A DNA stretch of 64,000 nt from the NCBI GenBank assembly GCA_963788205.1, contig CAWBGG010000002.1, forward strand, positions 806,001-870,000. The letters are read 5' to 3'. Numbering within the stretch: position 1 is the first letter of the stretch; every line of letters begins with the position of its first letter. The notes below the pieces were generated by a model. That model was not told where the DNA came from and made no database searches. It saw nothing but the letters and a program-made list of their open reading frames with translations. Both the position numbers and the translations under genes were made by a program. This document shows, one piece after another, positions 16,001-25,380 of the stretch. Origin of the DNA: CAVVMA01 sp963788205 (lineage in GTDB: Bacteria; Desulfobacterota; Binatia; Binatales; Binataceae).

Positions 16001-18058
16001 ATGGACCATCCGACCCCGGTAACCTTCATCCGCTGGATCGTCCTTTTGCCCGCCATCGGGGCGGCGGTCAATTTTATCGCCGGGGCATGGATTCAGCGGA
16101 CCTTCGGCAAGCGCGCGATCACCCTCATCGGATGCGGCGTGGTCGCGCTCGCCTTTCTGATCGCGCTGTACGCGTTCGGCGCGATGCTCGCGATGGCGCC
16201 CGGCGACCGCTTCATGCTGGACGACCTGTGGCACTGGATTTACGTCGGCGACCTGAAGCTCGATATCGCGTTCTGGCTCGATCCGCTCTCGATGATGATG
16301 ACGCTGGTGGTCACCGGCGTCGGCGGCCTGATCCACATCTACTCCAGCGGCTACATGCACGAGGACGCGTCGTACTGGCGCTTCTTCGCCTGGCTCAATC
16401 TGTTCACGTTCGCGATGCTGACGCTGGTGCTGGGCGACAACCTGTGGCTGTTGTTCGTGGGATGGGAGGGCGTGGGGCTCTGTTCGTTCGCGCTGATCGG
16501 CTTCTGGTATAAGGTGCTGCCCAACACCAGCGCGGGCAACAAGGCCTTCATCGTCAATCGCGTCGGCGATTGGGCTTTCGTGATCGCGCTCTACAGCCTG
16601 TTCGCTGGCCTCGCTGCTTCGGGCCATCCGACGCTCGTCACCCGCGAAGTCGCCCAATACGCGCCGTCGCTGGCCGGGATGCCCGGTTACTTCGGGTTGT
16701 CGATGGTCACCTTCGTGACGCTGCTGATGTTCATCGGCGCGACCGGCAAGTCCGCGCAGATTCCGCTCTATGTATGGCTGCCGGACGCGATGGCCGGCCC
16801 GACCCCGGTCAGCGCGCTGATCCATGCGGCGACGATGGTGACCGCGGGCGTGTATATGGCGGCGCGGCTCAACTTTCTCTTTTCGATGGCGCCGGCGACG
16901 ATGGAAGTGGTCGCGGTGGTCGGCGCGCTGACGGCGGTGTTCGCCGCGACGATCGGTATCGCGCAGAACGACATCAAGAAGGTGTTGGCCTATTCGACTA
17001 TCAGCCAGCTAGGCTACATGTTCGCGGCTGTCGGTGTGGGCGCCTATGCCGCCGGCGTGTTCCATCTAATGACCCACGCCTTTTTCAAGGCCTGCCTGTT
17101 CCTCGGCTCGGGCTCGGTGATCCATGCGATGGGCAACGAGCAGGACATGCGCAAGATGGGCGGCCTGCGCGAGCACATGCCGATCACGTTCTGGACCTTT
17201 TTGGCCGCGACGCTGGCGCTGTGCGGCGTGCCGCCGTTCGCGGGCTTCATGTCCAAGGACGAGATCATCTGGCAGGCCTGGAGACACGGCCATCCGGTGG
17301 TCTGGGTGCTGCTCTGGATCGGCGCCGGGATCACGGTTTTTTACATGTTCCGCCAGGTCTATATGACCTTCTTCGGCGAGTTCCACGGTACGCACGAGCA
17401 GGAGCATCACCTGCACGAATCGCCGCCCTCGATGGCGCTGGTGCTGGCGGTGCTGGGCGTGCTGTCGGCAATCGGCGGGTTCATCCAGATTCCAGAGTTC
17501 ATCGCGCCGGTCAAGCTCTTTGAAGGATTCCTCACGCCGGTGTTCAGCTCGGACGTGACGCGCGAGGTGGTTGAAAGCGGAATCCACAGTCACGGCACTG
17601 AGGCCGTGATCGCGCTGCTCTCATTGCTCATGGTCGCCGGCGGATGGTTTCTGGCCGACGCGATCTATCGGCGCCGGGTGCTGAGCGCCGATCGCTTTAC
17701 CAATGCGTTCGGTGGGCTCTACGCGCTGGTGCTCAACAAGTATTACGTCGATGAGTTCTACCAGGCGGCGATCGTCAATCCGTACCTCGCTTTCACGCGG
17801 GCCTGCGCCTGGTTCGATCTGCATGTGATCGACGGGGTCGTGAATCTGGCCGCGACGATCTCGATCCTGGCCGCCGCGGTCTCGGGCCTGTTCGACACCT
17901 ACGTGGTCGACGGGCTGGTGAATCTGGCTTCCAACGTAACGCTCGAGGCCGGCGGGCGCCTGAGACGGCTGCAGACCGGCTCGATCAACGGGTACCTGTA
18001 CGGAATTCTGGCCGCGGTGATGGTGATCCTGCTGGCGCGCGCGATCCTGAAGGTCTAG
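16001..18058 (+). CDS. nuoL: NADH-quinone oxidoreductase subunit L (antiporter-like)
   Basis: This is the largest membrane subunit at 685 residues. Core antiporter motifs are present: FVGWEGVGLCSFALIGFWY with the key Glu, GATGKSAQIPLYVWLPDAMA with a Lys, HAATMVTAGVYMAAR, and KKVLAYSTISQLGYM. The C-terminus has the lateral amphipathic helix region and a final anchoring helix, and it is longer than in E. coli. It forms the distal proton channel. Confidence 0.96.
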   Translation: MDHPTPVTFIRWIVLLPAIGAAVNFIAGAWIQRTFGKRAITLIGCGVVALAFLIALYAFGAMLAMAPGDRFMLDDLWHWIYVGDLKLDIAFWLDPLSMMMTLVVTGVGGLIHIYSSGYMHEDASYWRFFAWLNLFTFAMLTLVLGDNLWLLFVGWEGVGLCSFALIGFWYKVLPNTSAGNKAFIVNRVGDWAFVIALYSLFAGLAASGHPTLVTREVAQYAPSLAGMPGYFGLSMVTFVTLLMFIGATGKSAQIPLYVWLPDAMAGPTPVSALIHAATMVTAGVYMAARLNFLFSMAPATMEVVAVVGALTAVFAATIGIAQNDIKKVLAYSTISQLGYMFAAVGVGAYAAGVFHLMTHAFFKACLFLGSGSVIHAMGNEQDMRKMGGLREHMPITFWTFLAATLALCGVPPFAGFMSKDEIIWQAWRHGHPVVWVLLWIGAGITVFYMFRQVYMTFFGEFHGTHEQEHHLHESPPSMALVLAVLGVLSAIGGFIQIPEFIAPVKLFEGFLTPVFSSDVTREVVESGIHSHGTEAVIALLSLLMVAGGWFLADAIYRRRVLSADRFTNAFGGLYALVLNKYYVDEFYQAAIVNPYLAFTRACAWFDLHVIDGVVNLAATISILAAAVSGLFDTYVVDGLVNLASNVTLEAGGRLRRLQTGSINGYLYGILAAVMVILLARAILKV

Positions 18059-18094
18059 CGCGCACATCCCGCAAGGAAAACGGACAATCAGCCG

Positions 18095-19597
18095 ATGAGT
18101 CACGCGCTTACGTTCATAACTTTCGTGCCGCTGCTTGGGGCGGCGGTAATCCTGCTGGTTCCCAAAGGGCAGGAGAGCATCGTCAAGTGGATCGCCGTGG
18201 GCGCGACCCTCCCGCAGATCCTGATCGCGATCGGCCTCTACATGGGATTCGATACCGGCACGACCGCGCTCCAGTTTGTCGAGAGGTACCCGTGGATCTC
18301 GAGCTACAACATCAACTATTTCATGGGTATCGATGGGATCAGCATCTCGATGGTCCTGCTGACCGCGCTGATCTGCTTTATCTCGGTGTTCGCGAGCTTC
18401 GGGATCGAGCGCGCGCCCAAGGGCTACTTCGCGCTGCTGTTGCTGCTCGACACGGGCATGATGGGCGTGTTCGTGTCGGTCGATTTCTTCCTGTTCTATA
18501 TTTTCTGGGAAGTGATGCTGCTGCCGATGTACTTTCTGATCGGCATCTGGGGCGGCCCGCGGCGCGAATACGCCGCGATCAAGTTCTTCCTCTACACGCT
18601 GCTGGGTTCGGTGCTGATTCTGCTGGCAATGCTGGGGCTGTATTACTACAACTCGCCGGTCACCTTCGACATGACCAAGCTGGCCGCCGCGTCGAGCAGC
18701 TACAGCATGAACTTCCAACGGATCGTGTGGATCGCGCTGTTCGTGGGCTTCGCGATCAAGATTCCGGCCTTCCCGTTCCACACCTGGTTGCCCGACGCGC
18801 ACGTCGAGGCGCCGACCGCGATCAGCGTCATCCTGGCGGGCGTGCTGCTCAAGATGGGCACCTACGGCATCCTGCGCGTGAACTTTTCGATTCTGCCGGG
18901 CGCCAGCCACGAGCTGGCTTGGTTCTTCCTGGGCACGATCGGCACGATCAATATCGTCTACGGCGCGCTGTGCGCGATGGCGCAGACCGACTTCAAGAAG
19001 CTGGTGGCGTATTCGTCGATTAGCCACATGGGCTACGTGATGCTCGGGATCGCCGGCTTCACCGCGGCGGGAATCAACGGCGCGGTGTTCCAGATGTTCA
19101 ATCACGGCACGGTGACTGCGATGCTCTTTATCCTGGTGGGCGTAATTTACGACCGCACGCACCATCGCGAGATCGCCGGCTTCGGCGGATTGGCGAGCCA
19201 GATGCCGTTGTACGCTGGAATCACGGGCTTCGCGTTCTTCGCGGGCATGGGATTGCCGGGGCTCTCTGCTTTCATCTCCGAGGTGCTGGTGCTGATCGGC
19301 GCCTGGCAGTTGCATCCGCTGATGACGATGTTCGGCGCGGGCACCGCGGTTCTCACCGCGGGCTACCTGCTGTGGACCTTCCAGCGCATCTATCTGGGTC
19401 CGTTGAACGAAAAATACAAGAACCTGACCGACCTCACTTTCCGCGAGGCGTTTACGCTGGTTCCCCTCGGGATAATCGTGCTGGTGCTCGGCTTCTATCC
19501 GAATCTGGTGCTGGAAGTGATCAACACCTCGCTGGTGCATCTCAACCAGGTCGTGCTCGCGTCGCCGATTCCCGCCGCCGTAGCCCTGATTCATTGA
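18095..19597 (+). CDS. nuoM: NADH-quinone oxidoreductase subunit M (antiporter-like)
   Basis: The 500-residue protein has FYIFWEVMLLPMYFLIGIWG with the conserved Glu, KIPAFPFHTWLPDAHVEAPT, and KKLVAYSSISHMGYVMLGI, the standard set for NuoM. About 14 helices are expected. It lies 36 bases after nuoL and 19 bases before nuoN. Confidence 0.96.
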   Translation: MSHALTFITFVPLLGAAVILLVPKGQESIVKWIAVGATLPQILIAIGLYMGFDTGTTALQFVERYPWISSYNINYFMGIDGISISMVLLTALICFISVFASFGIERAPKGYFALLLLLDTGMMGVFVSVDFFLFYIFWEVMLLPMYFLIGIWGGPRREYAAIKFFLYTLLGSVLILLAMLGLYYYNSPVTFDMTKLAAASSSYSMNFQRIVWIALFVGFAIKIPAFPFHTWLPDAHVEAPTAISVILAGVLLKMGTYGILRVNFSILPGASHELAWFFLGTIGTINIVYGALCAMAQTDFKKLVAYSSISHMGYVMLGIAGFTAAGINGAVFQMFNHGTVTAMLFILVGVIYDRTHHREIAGFGGLASQMPLYAGITGFAFFAGMGLPGLSAFISEVLVLIGAWQLHPLMTMFGAGTAVLTAGYLLWTFQRIYLGPLNEKYKNLTDLTFREAFTLVPLGIIVLVLGFYPNLVLEVINTSLVHLNQVVLASPIPAAVALIH

Positions 19598-19616
19598 GCG
19601 CGATGGCGCAATCGAA

Positions 19617-21101
19617 ATGAACCTCGGCAACGTCGCGAGCCTCGGCTATTTCCTGCCCGAGCTCCTGATCACGTTCGGCATCCTCGCCATCGTGCTGATC
19701 GACCTGGTGATCAAGGACAAGTCGCGACTGGGTATCGTGGCCTTGGCGGTTGCGATCGGCGCGCTGATCAAGGTGCTCGCCGAGGGCGGCACGCCGGCCG
19801 TGTCGCTCTTCAACCGGATGATCGTATTCGATTCGTTCGCGCTGTTCTTCCGCGCGCTGATCGCGCTCGCCGCGGTGATCGCGGTCTGGATGTCGATTGG
19901 ATCGAAAGAGGTCAAGAGCTGCGACCCGGGTGAGTATTACGCGGTGCTGCTCTCCAGCACGCTCGCGATGTTCCTGATGGCCTCGGCGGAGAACCTGCTG
20001 ATGGCCTACCTGTCGCTCGAGTTCGTCAGCCTTACCTCGTATATCCTGACCGGCTTTCTGCGCCACAACCGGCGCTCGCAGGAGGCCGCGCTCAAGTACC
20101 TGATTTACGGCGGCGTCGCCTCGGGCACGATGATCTACGGGATGAGCTGGATCTTCGGGATCAGCGGTTCGATGGATTTCGCGGCGATCAATCACGCGCT
20201 CTCGGCCGGACCGGTCCCGGCGCTCGCGGTATTCATCGCGCTGGTGCTGATCCTGGCCGGGATGGGCTACAAGATCGCGTCGGTGCCGTTTCATATGTGG
20301 GCGCCCGACGTTTATACCGGCGCGCCGATTCCGATCACCACCTTCTTGGCGATCGGCTCCAAGGCCGCCGGCTTCGCATTGCTGACCCGCTTCTTTTTTC
20401 CGGCGCTTTCGCATCTGGCCGCGGGCGGCGCGTGGCTGACGCTGGCGGGCGTCGATTGGCCGCAACTGCTGCTCGCGATGTGCATGATCACGATGACGCT
20501 GGGGAATCTCGCCGCGCTCCAGCAGACCAACATGAAACGGCTGTTGGCTTACTCCAGTATCGCGCAGGCCGGCTACGCGCTGATGGGAATTGTGGTGCTG
20601 TCCAACGACGGCATCCGCGCGATGCTGTTTTACCTGCTCGCCTACTATGTGATGGACGCGGGGGCTTTTTTGGTCGTGATGATCGTCGCGAACGAAACCG
20701 GACGCGAAGATATCGCGGCTTATCGCGGGTTGGCCTGGCGCGGCGGAATCGTGCCCGCGATAGCGCTCAGCATCTTCCTGTTTTCGCTGACCGGCATCCC
20801 GCTGACGGTCGGATTCATCGGCAAATTCTATCTCTTCGCGGCCGTAATTCGCGGCCAGTTTTACGTACTGGGAGTGGTCGGAATACTCAATTCGGTGGTC
20901 TCGCTCTACTACTATATCGGGCCGATCCGCACGATGTTCTTGGACCAGCCCAACGGCGACGAGGGCGTGGTCTCGGCCGAGCCCTGGAATTACGGCCTGA
21001 TGGGCGCGCTGGCCTGCCTGACGATCATACTGGGACTCTACTGGGCCCCGGTAATCGCAATAGCCGACCGGTCATTGAGCTTCTTCATGGGCACCGCGTA
21101 G
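19617..21101 (+). CDS. nuoN: NADH-quinone oxidoreductase subunit N (antiporter-like)
   Basis: The last gene of the operon encodes 494 residues. YLSLEFVSLTSYILTGF, KIASVPFHMWAPDVYTGAPI, and NMKRLLAYSSIAQAGYALMG match NuoN. It joins NuoM and NuoK in the membrane arm. No nuoE, nuoF or nuoG follows; the next gene is on the opposite strand. Confidence 0.96.
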   Translation: MNLGNVASLGYFLPELLITFGILAIVLIDLVIKDKSRLGIVALAVAIGALIKVLAEGGTPAVSLFNRMIVFDSFALFFRALIALAAVIAVWMSIGSKEVKSCDPGEYYAVLLSSTLAMFLMASAENLLMAYLSLEFVSLTSYILTGFLRHNRRSQEAALKYLIYGGVASGTMIYGMSWIFGISGSMDFAAINHALSAGPVPALAVFIALVLILAGMGYKIASVPFHMWAPDVYTGAPIPITTFLAIGSKAAGFALLTRFFFPALSHLAAGGAWLTLAGVDWPQLLLAMCMITMTLGNLAALQQTNMKRLLAYSSIAQAGYALMGIVVLSNDGIRAMLFYLLAYYVMDAGAFLVVMIVANETGREDIAAYRGLAWRGGIVPAIALSIFLFSLTGIPLTVGFIGKFYLFAAVIRGQFYVLGVVGILNSVVSLYYYIGPIRTMFLDQPNGDEGVVSAEPWNYGLMGALACLTIILGLYWAPVIAIADRSLSFFMGTA

Positions 21102-21137
21102 CGGCGCCGCACCCACATTTCGTCCTGCGCATGCGCA

Positions 21138-21593
21138 TCACTCCGGGATGTGCACGAACTCCAGCTTGATTCCGTCCGGATCTGCGAAGAACACCGCGTA
21201 ATAGCCGGGCAGGTACTCGGGATACTCGCGCGGCGGATCGAGGATGCGGCCGCCCCATCCCGGAATGTCGCGCGCGAGCGCATCGATGGACTCGCGCCCC
21301 TCAGCCCGGAAAGCCACTTCGCAGAGCCCCACACGATCTTTGGAGAAAGTGTCGCCCGCGTAACGGGGGTCGGCCTGCTTGAGCCAGAAGCTTCCGCCGC
21401 CGCCTGACCATCCGAGGACCGCGTTGTAGTCGAAGAACTCCGGAAACCCGAGCCGGGGCATGAGCGCCGCGTAGAAGGGGCGCGATCGCTGCAAGTCGTT
21501 GACGGTGATGAAAACGTGATGCACGCCGCCGGTCGCCGGGAGTGTGGGCGAAGTGGGCGGGCATCCGCATCCGGTACGTTCCTGATTTGCCAT
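21138..21593 (-). CDS. VOC-family (glyoxalase/bleomycin resistance-like) protein
   Basis: After a short Cys-containing N-terminus, the 151-residue protein shows GGVHHVFITVNDLQRSRPFY, then YYAVFFADPDGIKLEFVHIP. These are the paired beta-alpha-beta-beta-beta modules of the vicinal oxygen chelate fold, with His near the start and Glu near the end as metal ligands. The substrate is unknown. It converges on nuoN. Confidence 0.85.
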   Translation of the reverse strand: MANQERTGCGCPPTSPTLPATGGVHHVFITVNDLQRSRPFYAALMPRLGFPEFFDYNAVLGWSGGGGSFWLKQADPRYAGDTFSKDRVGLCEVAFRAEGRESIDALARDIPGWGGRILDPPREYPEYLPGYYAVFFADPDGIKLEFVHIPE

Positions 21594-21654
21594 GCGGCCA
21601 AAGCTACCAGACCCCGGGTTGATCGACTACGCTTGCGCCGCGAGGTAACTTGCG

Positions 21655-22158
21655 ATGGCGAAAGCAAAAGCCGCCGAACCGAAAGCCAGTCGTCCCGCTA
21701 TGCCGGAATACGGGCTGCTGGACGCGCCCAACGGCAACGGACTGATACCGTGGCGGCTGGCGGTGCAGACCCTGGCCAAGTCGCATAACTATATCCTCGC
21801 GACCACGCGGCCCGACAGCCGGCCGCATTGCATGCCGGTGTGGGGCGTGTGGATCGACAACGTCTTTTACTTCAGCACCGCGCGCAGCTCGCGCAAGGCG
21901 CACAATCTCGCCTCGAATCCCAATTGCGTCGTATGCCCGGAGGCTGACGGCCAGACCAGCGTGATCGTCGAAGGCGTGGCGCAGGAAATTACCAGCCGCG
22001 CGGCGTTGAAGAAAATCTTCGCCGTGTACAACGCCAAGTACGATTGGGACGCCAGTCCCGACGTGGGGCCGCTCTATGCAGTGCGCCCAACGGTAGCATT
22101 TGGAATCATCGAGTTCGCGATGCAAGGCAGCGCCACCCGCTGGGAGTTCCGGCGCTAG
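21655..22158 (+). CDS. pyridoxamine 5'-phosphate oxidase-like flavin protein
   Basis: The 167-residue protein has ILATTRPDSRPHCMPVWGVW, then FYFSTARSSRKAHNLASNPN, the split-barrel flavin-binding pattern of PNPOx-like proteins. Members bind FMN or F420 and reduce varied substrates, so only the fold is assigned. Its last 4 bases overlap the end of purU on the opposite strand. Confidence 0.8.
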   Translation: MAKAKAAEPKASRPAMPEYGLLDAPNGNGLIPWRLAVQTLAKSHNYILATTRPDSRPHCMPVWGVWIDNVFYFSTARSSRKAHNLASNPNCVVCPEADGQTSVIVEGVAQEITSRAALKKIFAVYNAKYDWDASPDVGPLYAVRPTVAFGIIEFAMQGSATRWEFRR

Positions 22159-23018
22159 TCGAATACAATCGTCCGGTTCTGGTGGATGAAGACCCGCTTC
22201 TGCAGATGGTCGCGGACCGCCTTGGCGAGCACCATCACTTCGGCGTCCTTGCCCTTGAGCGTCAGGTCCTTGATCGAATCGCGATGGCTCACTTCGATTG
22301 TCGCCTGCGCGATAATCGGCCCGGCGTCGAGTTCCTCACTGACATAGTGGGCGGTCGCGCCGATCAGCTTCACGCCGCGCTCGTGGGCCTGCTTGTAGGG
22401 ACTGTTGCCGGCGAAGGCGGGCAGAAAGCTGTGATGGATGTTGATGATCGGCTTGCCCCACGCGCGCAGGAAATCGCCCGACAGCACTTGCATATAGCGC
22501 GCGAGCACCAGCGTGTCGCAGTTGAGCTCCGCGAGCGTCTTCAAAATCTGTGCTTCGGCCTCGGCCTTGCGAGCGTTCTCGACCTCGATAAGATGGAACG
22601 GAATTCCGAACGCGCGGACCATCGGCTCCATGTCGGGATGATTGCTGATCACCGCGACCAAGTCCGCGTCGAGCTCGCTGAAGTGATGGCGGCTTAGGAG
22701 ATCCATCATGCAGTGCGGCAGCCGCGAGACCATTATGACCATCCGGTCGCGGCGGGCGCGGTCGTGAAGCTCCCATTTGATCCCGATATCGGGCAGCAAC
22801 GCCTCGAGGCTCTGGGTCAGGAGCGCGCGAAGCTGGTCGAGCCCCAGCCGCTCGCTGGCCAGCAGGATGCGCCAGAAGAAGCGGTTATCCTGCGCCTCGG
22901 TATGCTGGTCGGAGTTGATGATGTTGCAGCCATGGGAATAGAGCAGGTTGGAGACGGCCGCGATGATCCCGGCGCGGTCGCGCGAGGTGATGAGCAGGGT
23001 TGCTGTGGGAGCCGCCAC
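22155..23018 (-). CDS. purU: formyltetrahydrofolate deformylase
   Basis: The N-terminal ACT domain (TLLITSRDRAGIIAAVSNLL) is followed by a formyl-transferase fold. The catalytic Asn-His pair lies in INIHHSFLPAFAGNSPYKQA, and the Asp region in GATAHYVSEELDAGPIIAQ. At 287 residues it matches PurU, which releases formate from 10-formyl-THF and supplies purine synthesis or balances C1 pools. The ACT domain probably senses Gly or Met. Confidence 0.93.
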   Translation of the reverse strand: MAAPTATLLITSRDRAGIIAAVSNLLYSHGCNIINSDQHTEAQDNRFFWRILLASERLGLDQLRALLTQSLEALLPDIGIKWELHDRARRDRMVIMVSRLPHCMMDLLSRHHFSELDADLVAVISNHPDMEPMVRAFGIPFHLIEVENARKAEAEAQILKTLAELNCDTLVLARYMQVLSGDFLRAWGKPIINIHHSFLPAFAGNSPYKQAHERGVKLIGATAHYVSEELDAGPIIAQATIEVSHRDSIKDLTLKGKDAEVMVLAKAVRDHLQKRVFIHQNRTIVFD

Positions 23019-23423
23019 GTCTATGTATCCTTTCGCTTACCGAACCAGCCTGATTGTAGTGTCCGGCGGGCGTAAAACAACCGCGCGGGAAACGAGGAGG
23101 CAGGGCCGGCGCGGGATTAATCCGAAATCCCGCCTTCCGGCGGAAGGCCGATCTATCTCCGCTGTAGGCGTATCGCGCGGAGCTCCATGGCTGGCGTGGG
23201 ATCGGCTAAGACCGTCGCCGCATCACACTAACAACTTGGCCGAAGAGGCTGCGCTCAAAATCGCAGCTTCACTCGTGGAAGCGGCCAAGTATCGGCCCCC
23301 TGCCGATTCAGCGTCGTCGATTACTGACAGGAAAACTTCTAGTCGCTCCCCATCGTCAGTCAACGTATCACGAACCGCTGAGTTGGCAGTGCGCCGACTG
23401 CCAACCCAGCCGCCACTCTCGCG
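23019..23423. other. intergenic stretch without recognisable gene
   Basis: About 400 bases lie between purU and the next minus-strand gene. The reading frames here have no recognisable domain or ribosome binding site. One hairpin, GCGGGATT...AATCCCGC near 23112, and a CCTTCC...GGAAGG palindrome next to it are the only structures seen. Confidence 0.4.
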
Positions 23424-24257
23424 TCAGATGTAAAATTTCGCTCGTGCTTGCGCGTCCCTCTCGGCGTGCGCCCGATGCGCCTTCCGCTTGGTAAGCACCG
23501 GTTCGGAGGCCGCACGTCGGTTATCGTGTACCTTTTTCCATGTGTACATCTCAACGAAGGCACGCAGGCTGGAGCCCGATGCCAACCCAAGGTTGTGCTC
23601 CTGCGGTGGTTTATTGGGATCGACCCAGAGGATCTGTTGCATCTCGTGGGTCTGCGGGTCTACCCAACTGATGTAGCCGCCTTTAAGAACCTGCCGCGGC
23701 GCCTTTATCGCGCCCGTGAAGCTGTACCGCGCATCCGCGGTGGGGTCGAGGTCGTAGAAGTGAGGGGTTAAGAAGTCCGATACCGATATGCCGTTGATCT
23801 CATAGGCGAACTCGTCGGCCTCGCACGGGTCGCAAGTCTCAACCAGATATTCAAACTGGCCGGCGCTCTCTTTGATCTGGCCGCCGGCGACCGCCATGGC
23901 AGTCGAAACCTGCAGCCGGTTGCCGCTCGGATCGACCAGCATTTCGAGCGTTTCGTGACTCGCGTCTATAGTCCACTCATTGCTACCCGGTGTCACGATC
24001 ACTTTGGCGTAGGGTTGGTTATGCTTCGTCATATGAAAGCCGCCTTCGCCCGGCGGTAACGATTTCACCAGCTGCACGGGCCAAGTCCCCTGCGGGATCT
24101 TGTGTGGGTCCGTCAGATAAGAGACGGTCGCGCTGATGCTCCAGTATTGAGGCAGGTCGCGCGTCACCTGCACGTTAAGCGCTGCTGCGGCTGCCGTCAT
24201 CGTCTCCGGATTGACGGTCCCTGTCGTATCCACAAGCCCGACATTGATTTGCAACAT
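23424..24257 (-). CDS. hypothetical protein with zincin-like SHExxExxxDP motif
   Basis: The 277-residue product has a strong GAGGAGG site before ATG 24257. Its centre reads DASHETLEMLVDPSGNRL. The S-H-E-x-x-E-x-x-x-D-P-x-G-N pattern resembles the zinc site of small secreted-type zincins in which HExxE and the following D-P are conserved. VETCDPCEADEFAYEI and FLTPHFYDLDP follow, the latter with a possible third His ligand. No signal peptide is evident. The fold is not certain; a metallopeptidase-like role is inference. Confidence 0.65.
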   Translation of the reverse strand: MLQINVGLVDTTGTVNPETMTAAAAALNVQVTRDLPQYWSISATVSYLTDPHKIPQGTWPVQLVKSLPPGEGGFHMTKHNQPYAKVIVTPGSNEWTIDASHETLEMLVDPSGNRLQVSTAMAVAGGQIKESAGQFEYLVETCDPCEADEFAYEINGISVSDFLTPHFYDLDPTADARYSFTGAIKAPRQVLKGGYISWVDPQTHEMQQILWVDPNKPPQEHNLGLASGSSLRAFVEMYTWKKVHDNRRAASEPVLTKRKAHRAHAERDAQARAKFYI

Positions 24258-24477
24258 GAGATCCTCCTCACCTTTGCGATCGATTACGTCTGAGTCTTAA
24301 CCGAGACTTTGCTTCGATCCGGACAATGCGCTTGCCGTACGGATCCGTACGCATCCGCTACTGCCGGGCTGCCATTGGTTATAAGGCCGGGGTTTCCCCT
24401 TTACTCTCCCATTCCAACTCTGCATAGGCCATATAGACCAAACGGTCTCCACTTGCAAGGGCACGATTGCCTGGATA

Positions 24478-24555
24478 CTGGCCGGTTTCGAGGCCGGTTG
24501 GCCTGCCTCGGGGTCGAGTGGTTGGTTTTGGGCGCGAGTGGCTGGTTTTACGGGA
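24478..24555. repeat. degenerate CCGGTTTT-type repeats, possible IS-end remnant
   Basis: TGGCCGGTTTCG, GTGGTTGGTTTTGG and GTGGCTGGTTTTACG recur here at short intervals. They resemble the multiple terminal repeats at the ends of IS21-like elements and the cleaner copies at 27566. No transposase of that family is present. The 24258-24635 stretch holds no other gene. Confidence 0.35.
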
Positions 24556-24635
24556 TCAGGCGAGACATAACGGGATTTGGCGGGATCGCGTCGTTTGTCG
24601 GTCGTGCCCCCGATCTGATAATTCACCCTTTCGAG

Positions 24636-24884
24636 ATGGCTGAGTGTTACGAATGTGGCAGATTGGTCTCTGGTGGCCAAGGCTATAGGCGCGAAGTTTA
24701 TACTGGCCACAGCAACCGCGTCTATTTCGGACGACGCATCTCTGCTTCAACCGGAAACCGATATGGAGTGAGGACCATTTGCCCAATTTGTGCGGAAAAA
24801 TTGTACAGAAGGAAACTTCACGTCGCGCTCTTTTGGTTGACAGTCGTCGGGGGATTCCTCTTTTTGGCGCTATCGGGCCGCTGA
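24636..24884 (+). CDS. small zinc-ribbon protein with C-terminal membrane helix
   Basis: ATG 24636 gives 82 residues: MAECYECGRLVSGGQGYRRE, then VRTICPICAEKLYRRK and the hydrophobic ALFWLTVVGGFLFLALSG. Two Cys pairs about 45 residues apart suit a zinc ribbon, and the C-terminal helix would anchor it in the membrane. Longer upstream starts add sequence unlike a protein. Function unknown. Confidence 0.6.
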   Translation: MAECYECGRLVSGGQGYRREVYTGHSNRVYFGRRISASTGNRYGVRTICPICAEKLYRRKLHVALFWLTVVGGFLFLALSGR

Positions 24885-25107
24885 CCGGGCCGCACTGATT
24901 ATTCGTCTACTAGCCAAACGACATCGGTTTCTTTCGGCTTTTGGGCGCTTCGCAGCCACGCCTATTGATAATGAACCGTCTTGACGGCGCATCTCTGAGC
25001 GAGTAATAGTAATTCCAACTTAAGGCAATCCGCTTTCAACTCGTCGCTCTCCCACTTGATCCAGAAGCCTTAACGGAGGCGCGCGTGTTGATGAAGCGTT
25101 AAAAACG

Positions 25108-25146
25108 ACCCGTTCAAGTCCGGCAAACCGGTCTGAGCGGGTTTTT
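25108..25146 (+). terminator. Rho-independent terminator
   Basis: ACCCG at 25108-25112 pairs with CGGGT ending near 25141, with an inner CCGG/CCGG helix, and is followed by TTTTTGCTTTT. This is a textbook intrinsic terminator on the plus strand. No obvious gene ends within 200 bases upstream, so the transcript it ends may be a short RNA or the distant zinc-ribbon gene. Confidence 0.65.
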
Positions 25147-25190
25147 GCTTTTGGAGACAGGAAAATGAGCGCGTAGCCTAGAACACAAAA

Positions 25191-25211
25191 GCCGGGGCTG
25201 ATGACCCCGGC
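25191..25211 (-). terminator. Rho-independent terminator
   Basis: GCCGGGG at 25191-25197 and CCCCGGC at 25205-25211 form a perfect 7-bp stem. On the minus strand it is followed by TTTTG. It lies downstream of the minus-strand ribbon-helix-helix gene and would end its transcript. Confidence 0.65.
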
Positions 25212-25233
25212 CCTCATGTTGGGATGCCTGTAG

Positions 25234-25269
25234 GTAGGCTAGCCCTCTTACCAGAGGATTCTAGCCTAC
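25234..25269. other. long hairpin of unknown role
   Basis: GTAGGCTAG (25234-25242) pairs with CTAGCCTAC (25261-25269), and CCTCT with AGAGG inside, giving an almost continuous stem. No T run follows on either strand. It lies in a gene-free stretch (24885-25380) between two terminators. It may be part of a structured RNA or an element end. Confidence 0.5.
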
Positions 25270-25380
25270 TCTGATTCCCGGTCTCCCCGCAACCGCACGC
25301 GCTAGCAGGTGCGCGCGTCGGGGGAGGTGTGTTGCCATGCGATTTACGAATCGCGTGAGAAGACCATAGAAGGGGGGGGC

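Noticed and set aside
11909..19630. Very long minus-strand reading frames opposite nuo genes (about 400-670 codons)
   Set aside because: They are antisense to certain genes, very rich in Arg, His, Gln and Asp, and show no domains. They arise from GC-rich codon structure.
24309..24635. N-terminal extension of the zinc-ribbon gene
   Set aside because: The upstream part overlaps degenerate IS-like repeats and lacks a ribosome binding site; ATG 24636 begins the conserved part.
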